This document shows positions 37,162 through 46,242 of a stretch of DNA of 64,000 nt, in pieces. The position numbers were made by a program, and so were the translations under genes. The stretch is from Planctomycetota bacterium (GTDB lineage: Bacteria > Planctomycetota > UBA1135 > JACQFD01): assembly GCA_016200225.1 (NCBI GenBank), contig JACQFD010000033.1, positions 36,175-100,174 of the forward strand, in the 5' to 3' direction. How positions within the stretch are numbered: the first letter of the stretch is position 1; each line of letters opens with the position of its first letter. Under the pieces are notes generated by a model. It was not told the DNA's origin. It ran no database searches and saw only the letters and a program-made list of their open reading frames with translations.

Positions 37162-38985
37162 TTAATGAATCGCGGAGAATTCCGCGCTGTTGATCAACGC
37201 CCAGAGAATGTCTTCATAATTCTCGCGCTTTTCACCGTCGTGTTTTTGTAAATATGCCGTCGCTTTCGCTTTTTCGTCGGACGTCGGCTTGCGCGAGAGC
37301 GCCGAGAGATACAACCAATCGATCTTATCGTTGCCGCGCGCCATCGCGCGCTGGATCGTGAGTCCGCGCGAAATCGATTCCGTTGTGAATTTACCGTTCA
37401 TCATGAGCAACGCCTGCGGAATCGTGCCTTCGAAATCGAGATCTTCGCCCGATTCGTCGTCGTCGAAAGTTGTAATAAATCGGCGGATCGCCTGGCGGCG
37501 AATATTACCGAACATTTTCGCCTCGCCCTCGCCGCCCATCATCATTTTACCTTTGCCTTTCTTGGGAAGGACCGCCGGCTTTTCGCTCTTGGCGGCCTGT
37601 TCGGCGAGTTCGTCGATTCCCGTCGCGCGGGCAATACTATCAAATAATTGCTCCGGCGACAGCGGGCGGGTCGTATATCTTGCAAATAACTTTTCGCGGG
37701 CTTCACGCGCCTCTTCTTTTTCTCGCGACTCGCCGTTTGACGCCAATGCAAACGCTTTCGTCTTTACTAAATTTCCGACGAGGCGCTTGTAATCGAACCC
37801 GCTCGATTCGAAATCGCGCGCGAGCGCTTCTAATAATTCGGGAACGGCCACGGTCGAATCGCTCCGGAAATCGTCGACCGGGTTGATGAGTCCGTAACCG
37901 AAAATCCGCGCGAATGTTGAATTAACAATTTCGCGCGCATAAAAGGGATTGCCGGGCGCGGTGATCCACGCCGCCAGTCGTTCGCGGCGCGTCATGTCGA
38001 CTTGTGTATCTTGATTTTCGCCCTCGCCCTCTTTTGTAGAAACGTCCGCCACCGCGTTAACGATGGCAAGCGGTCCACTTTCGAGCGGACGCAGGCCGTG
38101 GGGTTCTTGAAATCCAAGCTCCACTTTTTCCATGATCTTTTGCGCCTGTTCGGGATTCTTCGCCGCCTTGGCACGATCCTCGAGTTGTTTCTTTGCAAAT
38201 CGGCCGACTGTTTTGTTGCGTTTCTGCTCCGGCAAATCCGCCAACTCCGCGATGCGCATGCCGTCGACATTCGTTCGCTTCAATTGTGTCTTTCCGAAAT
38301 ACGCGGCAAAATTGTTAAATTCATCTTTCTTCCACTGCTGATCTTTATGATCGTGGCAGCGCGCGCATTGGATTTGAACGCCGAGAAAAACTTTCGCGGT
38401 CTGTCCCGCAAGATCCTTGGGTTCGGCTTCCCAACGTTCAATATAACCGACGGCGGGATTGTCGTCGGAGCGGCCCGTCGCCGTCAAAACGCTTTTTGTA
38501 AATTCATTGAACGGCATATTTTTATTAAATTGCTCTTCGACCCAATCCGTGAAACCCCTCCGATCGAAGCGCTGTTGCCGGCCGCCGCGTCCGATCAACG
38601 TCAGCGCCCATTCGCCGCCAAAGTGTTCGCCGAATTCCTTCCGCGCGATCAATTCATCAATTTTCTTCGAACGCTTAAATTGCGCGTGATCGCCGAGAAA
38701 TTTATTTGTTTCATCCGCGGTCGGAATCACGCCGTCGAGCGCGAGCGACGCGCGGCGCAGCCACTCGGCGTCGTCGGTCGAAGCGTCGCCTTTCATCGCG
38801 TGCTGCGTCCACGCTTCGTCGAGCATGGCGTCGATCGCAGCCGGGTCGAGCGACTTCGCGGCGCGCGTTGCCGGCTTCGCCGAGGCGTCGTCCTGCATCG
38901 CAAGACCGAGCACCGAAGCGAGCGCAAGGCACGCTGCGACAGGACTTAAGGACCAGTTTGATAACATTGTGTGGTGCAGTTTCAT
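37162..38985 (-). CDS. DUF1549/DUF1553 (PSCyt2/PSD1) protein with CxxCH motif
   Basis: 607 residues, ATG start. An N-terminal signal peptide (SPVAACLALASVLGLA) precedes the DUF1549 domain (DDAEWLRRASLALDGVIPTA; QRFDRRGFTDWVEEQFNKNM). That domain contains VQIQCARCHDHKDQQWKKDE, a CxxCH site that could bind haem c. The C-terminal DUF1553 domain follows (RERLAAWITAPGNPFYARE; NSTFARIFGYGLINPVDDFR; YTTRPLSPEQLFDSIARATG; ALMNG-like LLMMNGKFT). The set is a hallmark of Planctomycetes and Verrucomicrobia. It is encoded just ahead of its DUF1501 partner. Confidence 0.93.
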   Translation of the reverse strand: MKLHHTMLSNWSLSPVAACLALASVLGLAMQDDASAKPATRAAKSLDPAAIDAMLDEAWTQHAMKGDASTDDAEWLRRASLALDGVIPTADETNKFLGDHAQFKRSKKIDELIARKEFGEHFGGEWALTLIGRGGRQQRFDRRGFTDWVEEQFNKNMPFNEFTKSVLTATGRSDDNPAVGYIERWEAEPKDLAGQTAKVFLGVQIQCARCHDHKDQQWKKDEFNNFAAYFGKTQLKRTNVDGMRIAELADLPEQKRNKTVGRFAKKQLEDRAKAAKNPEQAQKIMEKVELGFQEPHGLRPLESGPLAIVNAVADVSTKEGEGENQDTQVDMTRRERLAAWITAPGNPFYAREIVNSTFARIFGYGLINPVDDFRSDSTVAVPELLEALARDFESSGFDYKRLVGNLVKTKAFALASNGESREKEEAREAREKLFARYTTRPLSPEQLFDSIARATGIDELAEQAAKSEKPAVLPKKGKGKMMMGGEGEAKMFGNIRRQAIRRFITTFDDDESGEDLDFEGTIPQALLMMNGKFTTESISRGLTIQRAMARGNDKIDWLYLSALSRKPTSDEKAKATAYLQKHDGEKRENYEDILWALINSAEFSAIH

Positions 38986-39156
38986 ATTCGTACGGCGTCG
39001 AAGTTGAACCGGCGACAGCTACAGACGGTCGCGGACATTTTTATTACGAGGACCCGGGGAGGGATTGTTCGTCGAAAGTTGCCTTTCGACTTTGCATGTA
39101 TTCGTGTTTTTCGAGCGGAACCGGCGGCGCGGTGTCCGCGCACGGATGGCGAGTTG

Positions 39157-39753
39157 TTACTTCGCGCGCAGATATTTTGCCAACATCGGGTGCGGACCCG
39201 AAATTACAATTTCGTTCACTAACGTTCCTTTTTCGCGCGCGCTCGACGCGCCCGCGCCGACGGCCGTGCGAACATCGCCGACTTCGCCGACAAATGTTAC
39301 AAATGCCTTTCCGCCGATCTGATTGGCGAGGCGCAACTCGACGGGGTTTACGATCGCCGTTTTAATTGCAATATCCGCGGAAAGAATCGTGCTCGCCACC
39401 GTCGATGTTTCAATAATTCCGATCGCGTCGAGCGGAGCCTGCGCGAAACGGCCGCAGAGCGCGTCATAAATGATCGGATCGAGATTCGGAATGATGATTT
39501 GATCCGTAAGATCGCTCCCCGCGACTTCCATTCCGCGTCGCAGTGATTGCGATACGCTCTCGACCTCGCCCGAAAATAATATTACAAATTTTCCGGGACT
39601 CGCCGGTTCGCAAAATAATATTTCAATTTCGGCCTGCCACAAAACCGCGTCGGCCGCCTGTACGCCGCGCGCGATCGACGACAATTCCAACAAACCGACG
39701 CACGGTTTGCGCGCGGCGTTGTTCGCGGGTGCGGGCGATGGCGAGCGCGGCAT
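39157..39753 (-). CDS. Tandem-domain (BMC-T) microcompartment shell protein
   Basis: 198 residues with two BMC folds: the first from KPCVGLLELSSIARGVQAAD, the second from LDAIGIIETSTVASTILSAD through VTFVGEVGDVRTAVGAGASS. Such tandem proteins form pseudohexameric trimers in the shell facet. No cysteine-based Fe-S site at the pore is obvious. An acidic-poor, Pro/Ala-rich N-terminal tail precedes the first domain. It is the last gene of the aldehyde dehydrogenase/shell operon, 35 bp after the previous shell gene. Confidence 0.92.
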   Translation of the reverse strand: MPRSPSPAPANNAARKPCVGLLELSSIARGVQAADAVLWQAEIEILFCEPASPGKFVILFSGEVESVSQSLRRGMEVAGSDLTDQIIIPNLDPIIYDALCGRFAQAPLDAIGIIETSTVASTILSADIAIKTAIVNPVELRLANQIGGKAFVTFVGEVGDVRTAVGAGASSAREKGTLVNEIVISGPHPMLAKYLRAK

Positions 39754-39788
39754 GTATTTAATAAATCAGGCGGACGGCCGGATTATAA

Positions 39789-40427
39789 TTAATTCTTCCC
39801 TTCATTGGGCTGTCCCTCGATCTGATCCAGCGCCGTGTGAACGGCTTCGGCGGCGGCGCGAATATCAGCTTCTGTACCGCATAAATAAACGCGGCCGACG
39901 GCGCCGAACGGCGTCATGTCGACGAGGCCGATGGGAGATGCTTTCTCGGCCTCGTTCGCGGCAATGGTTACATAACCGGCGGGATGGACCTCCAAAACAT
40001 ATAAACTCTGGCCGGCGAGAATCATTTGTCCGAACCGCGTTCGATTGATGAGCATCGTCTGGTACGGATCGACATTGGTTATAATCTCGCTTGTTAATAT
40101 TTTCGGCTTGAGGCGATCGCTCTCCTGGCGCCCCAGATGCGCGAGAATCTGCCGGCCCGCTTCGCGCACTTCGGATTGCGATTCGGAATGCACTTCTAAC
40201 AATCCGAAACTCCGCTCCACGACCTGCATCGCCGGCACGACTTCAGTTGTTTTTAATGCAATGTCCGTGATCCGATTGATTGCAATTCCAGGTTGCACTT
40301 CCACGAACAGCGCGGCCTGCCCCGCGACCGGAAGATAGCCGCGCGCCGTCGTCGCGACAAACGACGCGAATTGAGGCTGCATCGAATCGAGAAAAACGTA
40401 TGTGCGCAGCTGAACGGAGGGCGCCAT
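39789..40427 (-). CDS. Second tandem-domain (BMC-T) shell protein
   Basis: 212 residues. It reads as two BMC-like halves: an N-terminal half (FVATTARGYLPVAGQAALFV; GIAINRITDIALKTTEVVPA; SFGLLEVHSESQSEVREAGR) and a C-terminal half (AGQSLYVLEVHPAGYVTIAA; EAEKASPIGLVDMTPFGAVG; VYLCGTEADIRAAAEAVHTA). The order of elements suggests circularly permuted BMC domains, as in EutL/PduB-type trimers whose pores can open, but the call rests on reading alone. It sits between the BMC-H and BMC-T genes of the operon. Confidence 0.85.
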   Translation of the reverse strand: MAPSVQLRTYVFLDSMQPQFASFVATTARGYLPVAGQAALFVEVQPGIAINRITDIALKTTEVVPAMQVVERSFGLLEVHSESQSEVREAGRQILAHLGRQESDRLKPKILTSEIITNVDPYQTMLINRTRFGQMILAGQSLYVLEVHPAGYVTIAANEAEKASPIGLVDMTPFGAVGRVYLCGTEADIRAAAEAVHTALDQIEGQPNEGKN

Positions 40428-40472
40428 GAATACTCCCGCTGTTATTATTAAATTTACAGAATGATCGGAAGT

Positions 40473-40784
40473 TTACGACACCGTTTCGGCGGAGTTCTCA
40501 TCGCTCTTGCCGCCGCCCGGCAGGATTTGTTCGACTTCCGCGTGCGGGCGCGGAATGACGTGGACGGATACTAATTCTCCGACGCGGCGCGCGGCGGCCG
40601 CTCCGGCGTCGGTGGCCGCTTTGACGGCACCGACTTCGCCTCGGACCATGACCGTGACGTAACCGCCGCCGATCCGTTCCTTGCCGATTAATGTTACTTT
40701 TGCGGCCTTGACCATCGCGTCGGCGGCTTCAATGGCGCCGACGAGGCCTTTCGTTTCGATCATACCAAGTGCGATGTTGCTCAT
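40473..40784 (-). CDS. Hexameric (BMC-H) microcompartment shell protein
   Basis: 103 residues, a single canonical BMC domain: [80 protein letters not shown], plus a short polar tail. It is closest in style to PduA/CcmK-type facet proteins. The pore loop reads KERIGGG, a lysine-bearing variant. It is the second gene of the operon after the aldehyde dehydrogenase and supplies the main shell tile. Confidence 0.96.
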   Translation of the reverse strand: MSNIALGMIETKGLVGAIEAADAMVKAAKVTLIGKERIGGGYVTVMVRGEVGAVKAATDAGAAAARRVGELVSVHVIPRPHAEVEQILPGGGKSDENSAETVS

Positions 40785-40880
40785 GAGTTTTGGAAGTCAG
40801 TCGCTAGTGAAAGAAGGGTGAAAAGTAAAATAAACTGTATTTGGCCGGTTAAATTATATTATATTTCGATCGTTTGTATA

Positions 40881-42668
40881 TCAATAATTCGACGGGGGCG
40901 CCGCCGGAGCGCCGAGTTTGCCGAGCAGCGCGGCCGTCACGGCGTCGCTGTGCGAGATGGCGGCCTTCGGCGGCGTGGCGGCGGCCGGCGGCGCGGGCGC
41001 TTTTGTTATGAAACTTGCCGTGGACGAAGGCACGGGCGTCTGTGTCGGCGGCGAAGCGGATCGCGCCGGAGTCAGACGCGCGAACGACCACGCGGGAGGA
41101 TCGTCGGGCGCATGCACGGCGGCGTTTCCCTGATAACCGCCGAGACGCGCGCCGTCGAAACTGTTATTTTTAAGATTCGACAACGCCGGCGCGGGCGCGG
41201 TGGATCGCGCAGGACGCGCGCACGCGTCCATCGTCGGCGTTTGTATATGTTGCGAATGCGGCACCGGAAAATCGACGCCGGAGCCCCCCGCCAAATATTT
41301 ACGTTCGAGATCCCAATAATCGGGGCGAATCGCGGCGACGCGCTTCAAATTGACCAAATGTCTGGCTGTAATATTATCGCTGGAAATATTTCGTCCCATC
41401 GGGCCGCAGCCGAGCGTCATCGACGGTTCGAGGTTGGCCGCGAAACCGACGGCGCCCTGGCTCGTCGGACAGTTTATTAATATACGATTCGCGGGTTTTT
41501 CGAGCGCGAACGCGGTGACGACCTCCTCGCTTCGAGTGTGGACGCCCAGCGTGTGCCCGTCGCCGCCGAATTCCAGAATTTGAATGCACAGATCGCACCC
41601 GTCGTGCCAGTCTTTACTTGTATACCACGCGAGCAGCGGCGTCAGAATCTCGCGCGAGAGCGGAAACTTCGGCCCGATGCCCGCCTGCGGCGCGAGGAGA
41701 ATCGTAGTATTCTCCGGGACGGCGAATCCCGCCTTCGCCGCGAGCCGCGAGGGCTGCATGCCGACGACTTCGGGATTCATCAATTCGCCTTTGATACAAA
41801 TACGCTCCAGTTTGCGCGTTTCTTCTTCATTACAAAAATGCCCGCCTTGTCGCCGGAATTCCGCGAGCGTTTCCTTTGCAATCGAACCGTCGACGATCAC
41901 GGCCTGCTCGCTCGCGCAGATGGTCCCCCAGTCGAACGTCTGCGATGAAACGATACATTTCACGGCGTGCGGAATGTCGGCCGTTTTTTCTATATAAACG
42001 GGCACGTTTCCGGGACCGACGCCGTACGCGGGCTTGCCCGACGAATAGGCCGCCTTGACGAGTGCCGAACCGCCGGTCGCGAGAATGACGTCGGTCAGCG
42101 AATGTGTCATTAATTCTCTTGTAGACTCCATCGTCGGCGACGAAATGCATAAAACGAGGCCGTCGGGCGCGCCCGCGCGCACGGCGGCATCATTAAGAAT
42201 CCTGCACGACTCGCGAACGCATCGCACGGAGCGCGGATGCGGGGACATAACAGTTGCGTTGCGCGCTTTGACGCTAATAATCGCTTTGTAAAGCGCCGTC
42301 GACGTCGGATTCGTCGTCGGAATGATACTCGCTACAATTCCGTACGGCACCGCGACCTCCCAAAGCCCGTTCGCGTCGTCGCGGCGCACGATCCCGCAGG
42401 TCTTGAGTTCGCGAATCGACTCCCAGAGAATTTCTGTAGCAAACAGATTTTTAATAATTTTACTGTCGACGCGTCCGTATCCGGTCTCCTCGACCGCGAT
42501 GCGCGCGAGCGCGGCGGCCGCGCGCGCGCCCGCGTCGACCATCGCTTTTGTAACACGATCGACCGCGTCCTGATCGAATTGTAAAAATAACTTCTGCGCG
42601 GCGGCGGCCCTGCGCAGGAGATCCCGCACTTCCTGCACAACGATTAGATCGCGGTCGAGTTCGGCCAT
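40881..42668 (-). CDS. CoA-acylating aldehyde dehydrogenase with C-terminal encapsulation tail
   Basis: 595 residues, against about 465 for typical EutE/PduP. The catalytic domain is intact: PTTNPTSTALYKAIISVKAR, ILATGGSALVKAAYSSGKPA, GVGPGNVPVYIEKTADI, the cysteine in FDWGTICASEQAVI (about residue 251) and LGCGPMGRNISSDNITARHL. It should oxidise an aldehyde to acyl-CoA using NAD+. From about residue 475 a Pro/Ala/Ser-rich linker of about 90 residues follows, ending in a short amphipathic helix (SHSDAVTAALLGKLGA) of the type that targets enzymes to microcompartment shells. It is the first gene of the shell operon, 102 bp downstream of rodA. Confidence 0.93.
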   Translation of the reverse strand: MAELDRDLIVVQEVRDLLRRAAAAQKLFLQFDQDAVDRVTKAMVDAGARAAAALARIAVEETGYGRVDSKIIKNLFATEILWESIRELKTCGIVRRDDANGLWEVAVPYGIVASIIPTTNPTSTALYKAIISVKARNATVMSPHPRSVRCVRESCRILNDAAVRAGAPDGLVLCISSPTMESTRELMTHSLTDVILATGGSALVKAAYSSGKPAYGVGPGNVPVYIEKTADIPHAVKCIVSSQTFDWGTICASEQAVIVDGSIAKETLAEFRRQGGHFCNEEETRKLERICIKGELMNPEVVGMQPSRLAAKAGFAVPENTTILLAPQAGIGPKFPLSREILTPLLAWYTSKDWHDGCDLCIQILEFGGDGHTLGVHTRSEEVVTAFALEKPANRILINCPTSQGAVGFAANLEPSMTLGCGPMGRNISSDNITARHLVNLKRVAAIRPDYWDLERKYLAGGSGVDFPVPHSQHIQTPTMDACARPARSTAPAPALSNLKNNSFDGARLGGYQGNAAVHAPDDPPAWSFARLTPARSASPPTQTPVPSSTASFITKAPAPPAAATPPKAAISHSDAVTAALLGKLGAPAAPPSNY

Positions 42669-42770
42669 GGTTCGGAAACGCGGAGCGGATTCTGCGCCCC
42701 CGCCCGCGGCGAGGGAAGCACGACCTCGGAGGACTTCGCCTCGGACATTGCGATTCGGACGGACAAAGCG

Positions 42771-43955
42771 TCAACGGCGCGGGCGGTCGAGGGCGGTGGC
42801 CTCTTCGCCGGGGCCGAAGGCTTCGGCGGCGAGCGCGGGTTCGGCGCTGGCGGCGAGCTGGAGCGCGGCGGCGAGGCTCGCGAGCGTCACCATCGCGGAC
42901 GTTCCGCCGTACGAGACGAGCGGCAGGGCGATCCCGGTCGTGGGGAACGCGCCCGTCGCGACGCCCATATTAACAATAGCCTGCATGCCCGTCTGCGTCG
43001 CAATACAAATGATCGCGGTCCGCGCGAACGCGTCGCGGATGCGCATCGATAATATTATCAATCCGAACGGAATACATGATTCCAGAATTAAAATAATAAT
43101 TCCGCCGACGAATCCGAATTCTTCGCAAATCACCGAAAATGCAAAATCCGTGTGCCGCTCGGGCAATAGATCGTTCTTGTTTTGCGGCCCTTCCGCGAAT
43201 CCGTAACCCCAGAATCCACCCGAGCCGATGGCGATTTTCGATCGATGTAAATGATAGCCCTGCGCGAGTTTTTCCGACCGGGTGAGCTCGTTCTGCCGCC
43301 ACCAAGTGTCGATTCGCTCTTTTTGATAACCGTGCAATCCGACGATGATAAGAATCGCGAGACCGGCGGCGGCGGCGCCGGCAAATAATAATAAATGCAG
43401 CCGGCGCGCGCCCGAAACCAGCAGCGCCGCCACGAGAATCGGAGCCAGATTCAGCGCCGTCCCGAGATCGGGTTCTTTAACAATCAGCGCCGCCGGGACG
43501 AGTACCAAAACGATTGCAAGTAAAACGCGCCAACCGTTGCGCGCGCGCTCCTTTCCGGCGAGCACGCCCGCCAGCATGAGGCAGACGGCAATCTTGGCGA
43601 GATCGCTCGGCTGGAATCGAAAACTACCAAAACCGATCCAGCGCCGCGCGCCGTTGATCACCGGTCCGACGAAAAGCACGAGCGCGAGCAACACGACTGA
43701 AAGTGTATAAATAATGATCGCATTCGCGCGGATCCAGCGCGGTTTCACGAAAAATACAAATCCACAAACCGGGATCGCCGCAAAGAGCCGCACGCCCTGT
43801 TTCAACGCATAACCCGTCCCTTTGTCCTCGGTGGCGTCGACGCTCGCGCACAATAACAATCCGGCGATACATAATAAAAACGCAGCGATGGCGACGACCG
43901 CGCCGGGAACGCCGAGACGTTCGCGCACGGCATGAAATCTGGATGGCGGAGGCAT
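42771..43955 (-). CDS. rodA: Peptidoglycan polymerase RodA (SEDS family)
   Basis: 394 residues with about ten membrane helices. SEDS signatures: GARRWIGFGSFRFQPSDLAK, VKEPDLGTALNLAPI (with the essential Asp), LLPERHTDFAFSVICEEFGF and TTGIALPLVSYGGTSAMVTL. It polymerises lipid II into glycan strands during cell elongation, together with the class B PBP encoded directly upstream (21 bp gap). It is the last gene of the mre/rod cluster. The C-terminal 30 residues are Ala-rich and poorly conserved. Confidence 0.95.
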   Translation of the reverse strand: MPPPSRFHAVRERLGVPGAVVAIAAFLLCIAGLLLCASVDATEDKGTGYALKQGVRLFAAIPVCGFVFFVKPRWIRANAIIIYTLSVVLLALVLFVGPVINGARRWIGFGSFRFQPSDLAKIAVCLMLAGVLAGKERARNGWRVLLAIVLVLVPAALIVKEPDLGTALNLAPILVAALLVSGARRLHLLLFAGAAAAGLAILIIVGLHGYQKERIDTWWRQNELTRSEKLAQGYHLHRSKIAIGSGGFWGYGFAEGPQNKNDLLPERHTDFAFSVICEEFGFVGGIIILILESCIPFGLIILSMRIRDAFARTAIICIATQTGMQAIVNMGVATGAFPTTGIALPLVSYGGTSAMVTLASLAAALQLAASAEPALAAEAFGPGEEATALDRPRR

Positions 43956-43976
43956 GGCGGTCGGTTAATTAGTAAT

Positions 43977-46241
43977 TTAATTCTCGCGCAGATAGGGCGC
44001 CATCGCCTTGCTTTCGAGCAATGCCCGGACGAGCGGAGTCACGTCCTTGCCATGCAATTTTACTCTTTCGATGTATACTGCAAATGCGACCTTTGGATTT
44101 GTATACGGCGCGTAACCGCAAAACCATGCATGATTCAAATCGTTTCGCGGATCCACCTCGGCCGTGCCGGTCTTGCCCGCGACGCCGAGATCCGCGAGGC
44201 CGCTCAACCGCGCCGTGCCGTGCGCGCCCGCGACGACGTCGCGCAGCGAATCGCGAATCAGTTTTAACCATTCGGGTTTTATATTAATATCACCGATCTG
44301 TTCCACGGGAGCCGGCGCGCCGCCGACGGCGTTGACGACGCGCAGTTTCATTAACTTTCCACCGTTCGCGATCGCGGCATACGAGCGCGCCACCTGCAGC
44401 GGCGTGCAGTCGATCTGATAACCGACGCCGCACCTTCGTAACATATCCACGTCGGCGGTCTTGATGCCGAATCCTCCTTTGACCTCGAGCGAGTCGAAAC
44501 CGGTTTTTTGCGAAAAACCGAAGCGCGTCGCGGCGTCCTCGAGCGCTTCGAGGCCGAGCCGTTCGCCGAGCCAGCCGAAATAACAGTTGCACGACTCCTC
44601 GATCGCTTCATGTAAATTTACTTCATTGTGTACATTGTCGCAATGCAACATTCCGATGCGCCCGTCGCATCGATGCATCGTTTCTGGAGTTATCAATTCG
44701 TGCTCGAGTGCCGCGAGCGCCGTCACGATCTTAAACGATGAACCGGGCGTCGGAGGAAGCCACGGACGGTAGCCGCGGTGATGCAGGGGATGCGCGGGAT
44801 TCGATTTATCATTATCGATGTCCCGCAGGCGCGCGTACTTTTCTTTATCTTTCAAATCGTCGCGCGTGAAATCCGGCACGGCGGCGAGAGCGAGTACGTC
44901 GCCCGTGCGGACGTCGATCACGGCGAACGATCCGCGCACTTGCACTCCCGGCAGCGCGGGGACGCCGCCCGCGAGGAGGTCCTGCGCCGTTTTTTGCAAT
45001 TCGACGTCGATCGTTAATGTTACATTTTTCCCGTTGATCGGCGGCAAAGTTTCGGGCCGCTCGAAACCGGCTCCGCGCTTCGACGTTTTTTCATAAATTC
45101 TTCCGCGCTCGCCGCGCAACTCGGCATCGTACGCGCGTTCGACCCCTTCGGCGCCCACGACTTCGCCGGGCTCGTAGGCGTGGCGCACGACGTATTGTTG
45201 CAATTGCGCGTACTCGCGCTCCTGCTCCTCCGTGCGGTCCAATTGCCGCGCAAGTTCGTCGAGCCGCGCATCCGCCTCCCTGAAATGTTGTATTTCTTCC
45301 GCCGACGGTTTTCTTAATGTTCCGACGACCCACGGCAGCAAACTCCGCGGGTATCGCCGCGCGGTCGTTTCCGCGACCGAGAATCCGGGAAATTCGTCCT
45401 CGCGAAATATAACTAATTCGGCGGCGGGGTAACCCACGTCGTCGGCTAATCGCTCGAGCCACGACTCGCGTTTTCGCCTCCGGTGGGCGCGCTCGGCCGA
45501 AACATTGTCAATATTATCGATGTTTCCGGATTCGTAGTTCTTCGAAAGTCCGGCCTCGACGTCCGCGATAATTTCATTGCGCACGCGCTCGACGGCGGCG
45601 AGCGTTTCGCCGGCCGGCCGTTTGAGCCGTTCGTCGAGTTTATCTAATAATTCCGCCGATTTTGATATCTTTCCGGAGATTCCGGAGCACGGCCCGGGTA
45701 ACAATTCCGCGAGGCGCGTTCTCGACCGCGCGCGAATCGCGTCGCGAAACCTGGCGCGCGCGGCGCGGTTTTCGAGAGCGTCCAAATTTAATAATTTCTC
45801 GAGCCCTCCCCGCAGCGCGTCGCGCTCGGCGGCGGGCTCCGCCTCCGCGATCTGGCCGGGAGTAATATTACTGATCGCGAACTGGCTCCCCGCGGCGTCG
45901 CGCGCGATTTTGACGAGCGTCGGCAATTCCACGCCGCCCGAAGGCGACGCGCCCGCGATCGATTCCACTTGCAGCGCCTGCGCGATCGGATTCTTTAAAT
46001 GAAACGAACGGTATTCGAAGTCGAGCGCATAGGTCGCCTCGTCGACCGCGATTTCCGTTCCTTTACGATCGAGAATCGCGCCGCGAAAATAAGGAATCGA
46101 ACGCTGCCGTTCGGTGAGCCGCTCCGCCTCCGCGCGCCATTCGTCCGTGCTCGCGATTTGTAAATAACCGAGGCGCAATACAATCAATATCGCGAACGCG
46201 GCGAACGCCGCGATGATAAATATAATTCTGGCGCGTTCCAT
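43977..46241 (-). CDS. mrdA: Penicillin-binding protein 2 (elongasome transpeptidase)
   Basis: 754 residues from the ATG at 46241 with GGTGA four nt upstream; a GTG at 46250 would overlap mreD by 8 nt. An N-terminal membrane helix (IIFIIAAFAAFAILIVLRLG) is followed by the dimerisation region and the transpeptidase domain: PTPGSSFKIVTALAALEHEL (SxxK serine near residue 500), the SCN triad in IEESCNCYFGWLGE and AGKTGTAEVDP. It is about 120 residues longer than E. coli PBP2. The extra sequence lies mainly in the N-terminal non-catalytic part (RDALRGGLEKLLNLDALENR through ENIDN-type polar stretches). It cross-links strands made by RodA. Confidence 0.95.
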   Translation of the reverse strand: MERARIIFIIAAFAAFAILIVLRLGYLQIASTDEWRAEAERLTERQRSIPYFRGAILDRKGTEIAVDEATYALDFEYRSFHLKNPIAQALQVESIAGASPSGGVELPTLVKIARDAAGSQFAISNITPGQIAEAEPAAERDALRGGLEKLLNLDALENRAARARFRDAIRARSRTRLAELLPGPCSGISGKISKSAELLDKLDERLKRPAGETLAAVERVRNEIIADVEAGLSKNYESGNIDNIDNVSAERAHRRRKRESWLERLADDVGYPAAELVIFREDEFPGFSVAETTARRYPRSLLPWVVGTLRKPSAEEIQHFREADARLDELARQLDRTEEQEREYAQLQQYVVRHAYEPGEVVGAEGVERAYDAELRGERGRIYEKTSKRGAGFERPETLPPINGKNVTLTIDVELQKTAQDLLAGGVPALPGVQVRGSFAVIDVRTGDVLALAAVPDFTRDDLKDKEKYARLRDIDNDKSNPAHPLHHRGYRPWLPPTPGSSFKIVTALAALEHELITPETMHRCDGRIGMLHCDNVHNEVNLHEAIEESCNCYFGWLGERLGLEALEDAATRFGFSQKTGFDSLEVKGGFGIKTADVDMLRRCGVGYQIDCTPLQVARSYAAIANGGKLMKLRVVNAVGGAPAPVEQIGDINIKPEWLKLIRDSLRDVVAGAHGTARLSGLADLGVAGKTGTAEVDPRNDLNHAWFCGYAPYTNPKVAFAVYIERVKLHGKDVTPLVRALLESKAMAPYLREN

Positions 46242-46242
46242 A

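Noticed and set aside
38002..38949. Open frame of about 315 codons on the plus strand
   Set aside because: Antisense to the DUF1549/1553 gene, which has convincing motifs; the shadow translation has none.
39157..42668. EutN/CcmL-type pentamer gene within or next to the microcompartment operon
   Set aside because: All gaps in the operon are 102 nt or shorter and the neighbouring genes are identified, so no room exists for the roughly 90-residue protein.
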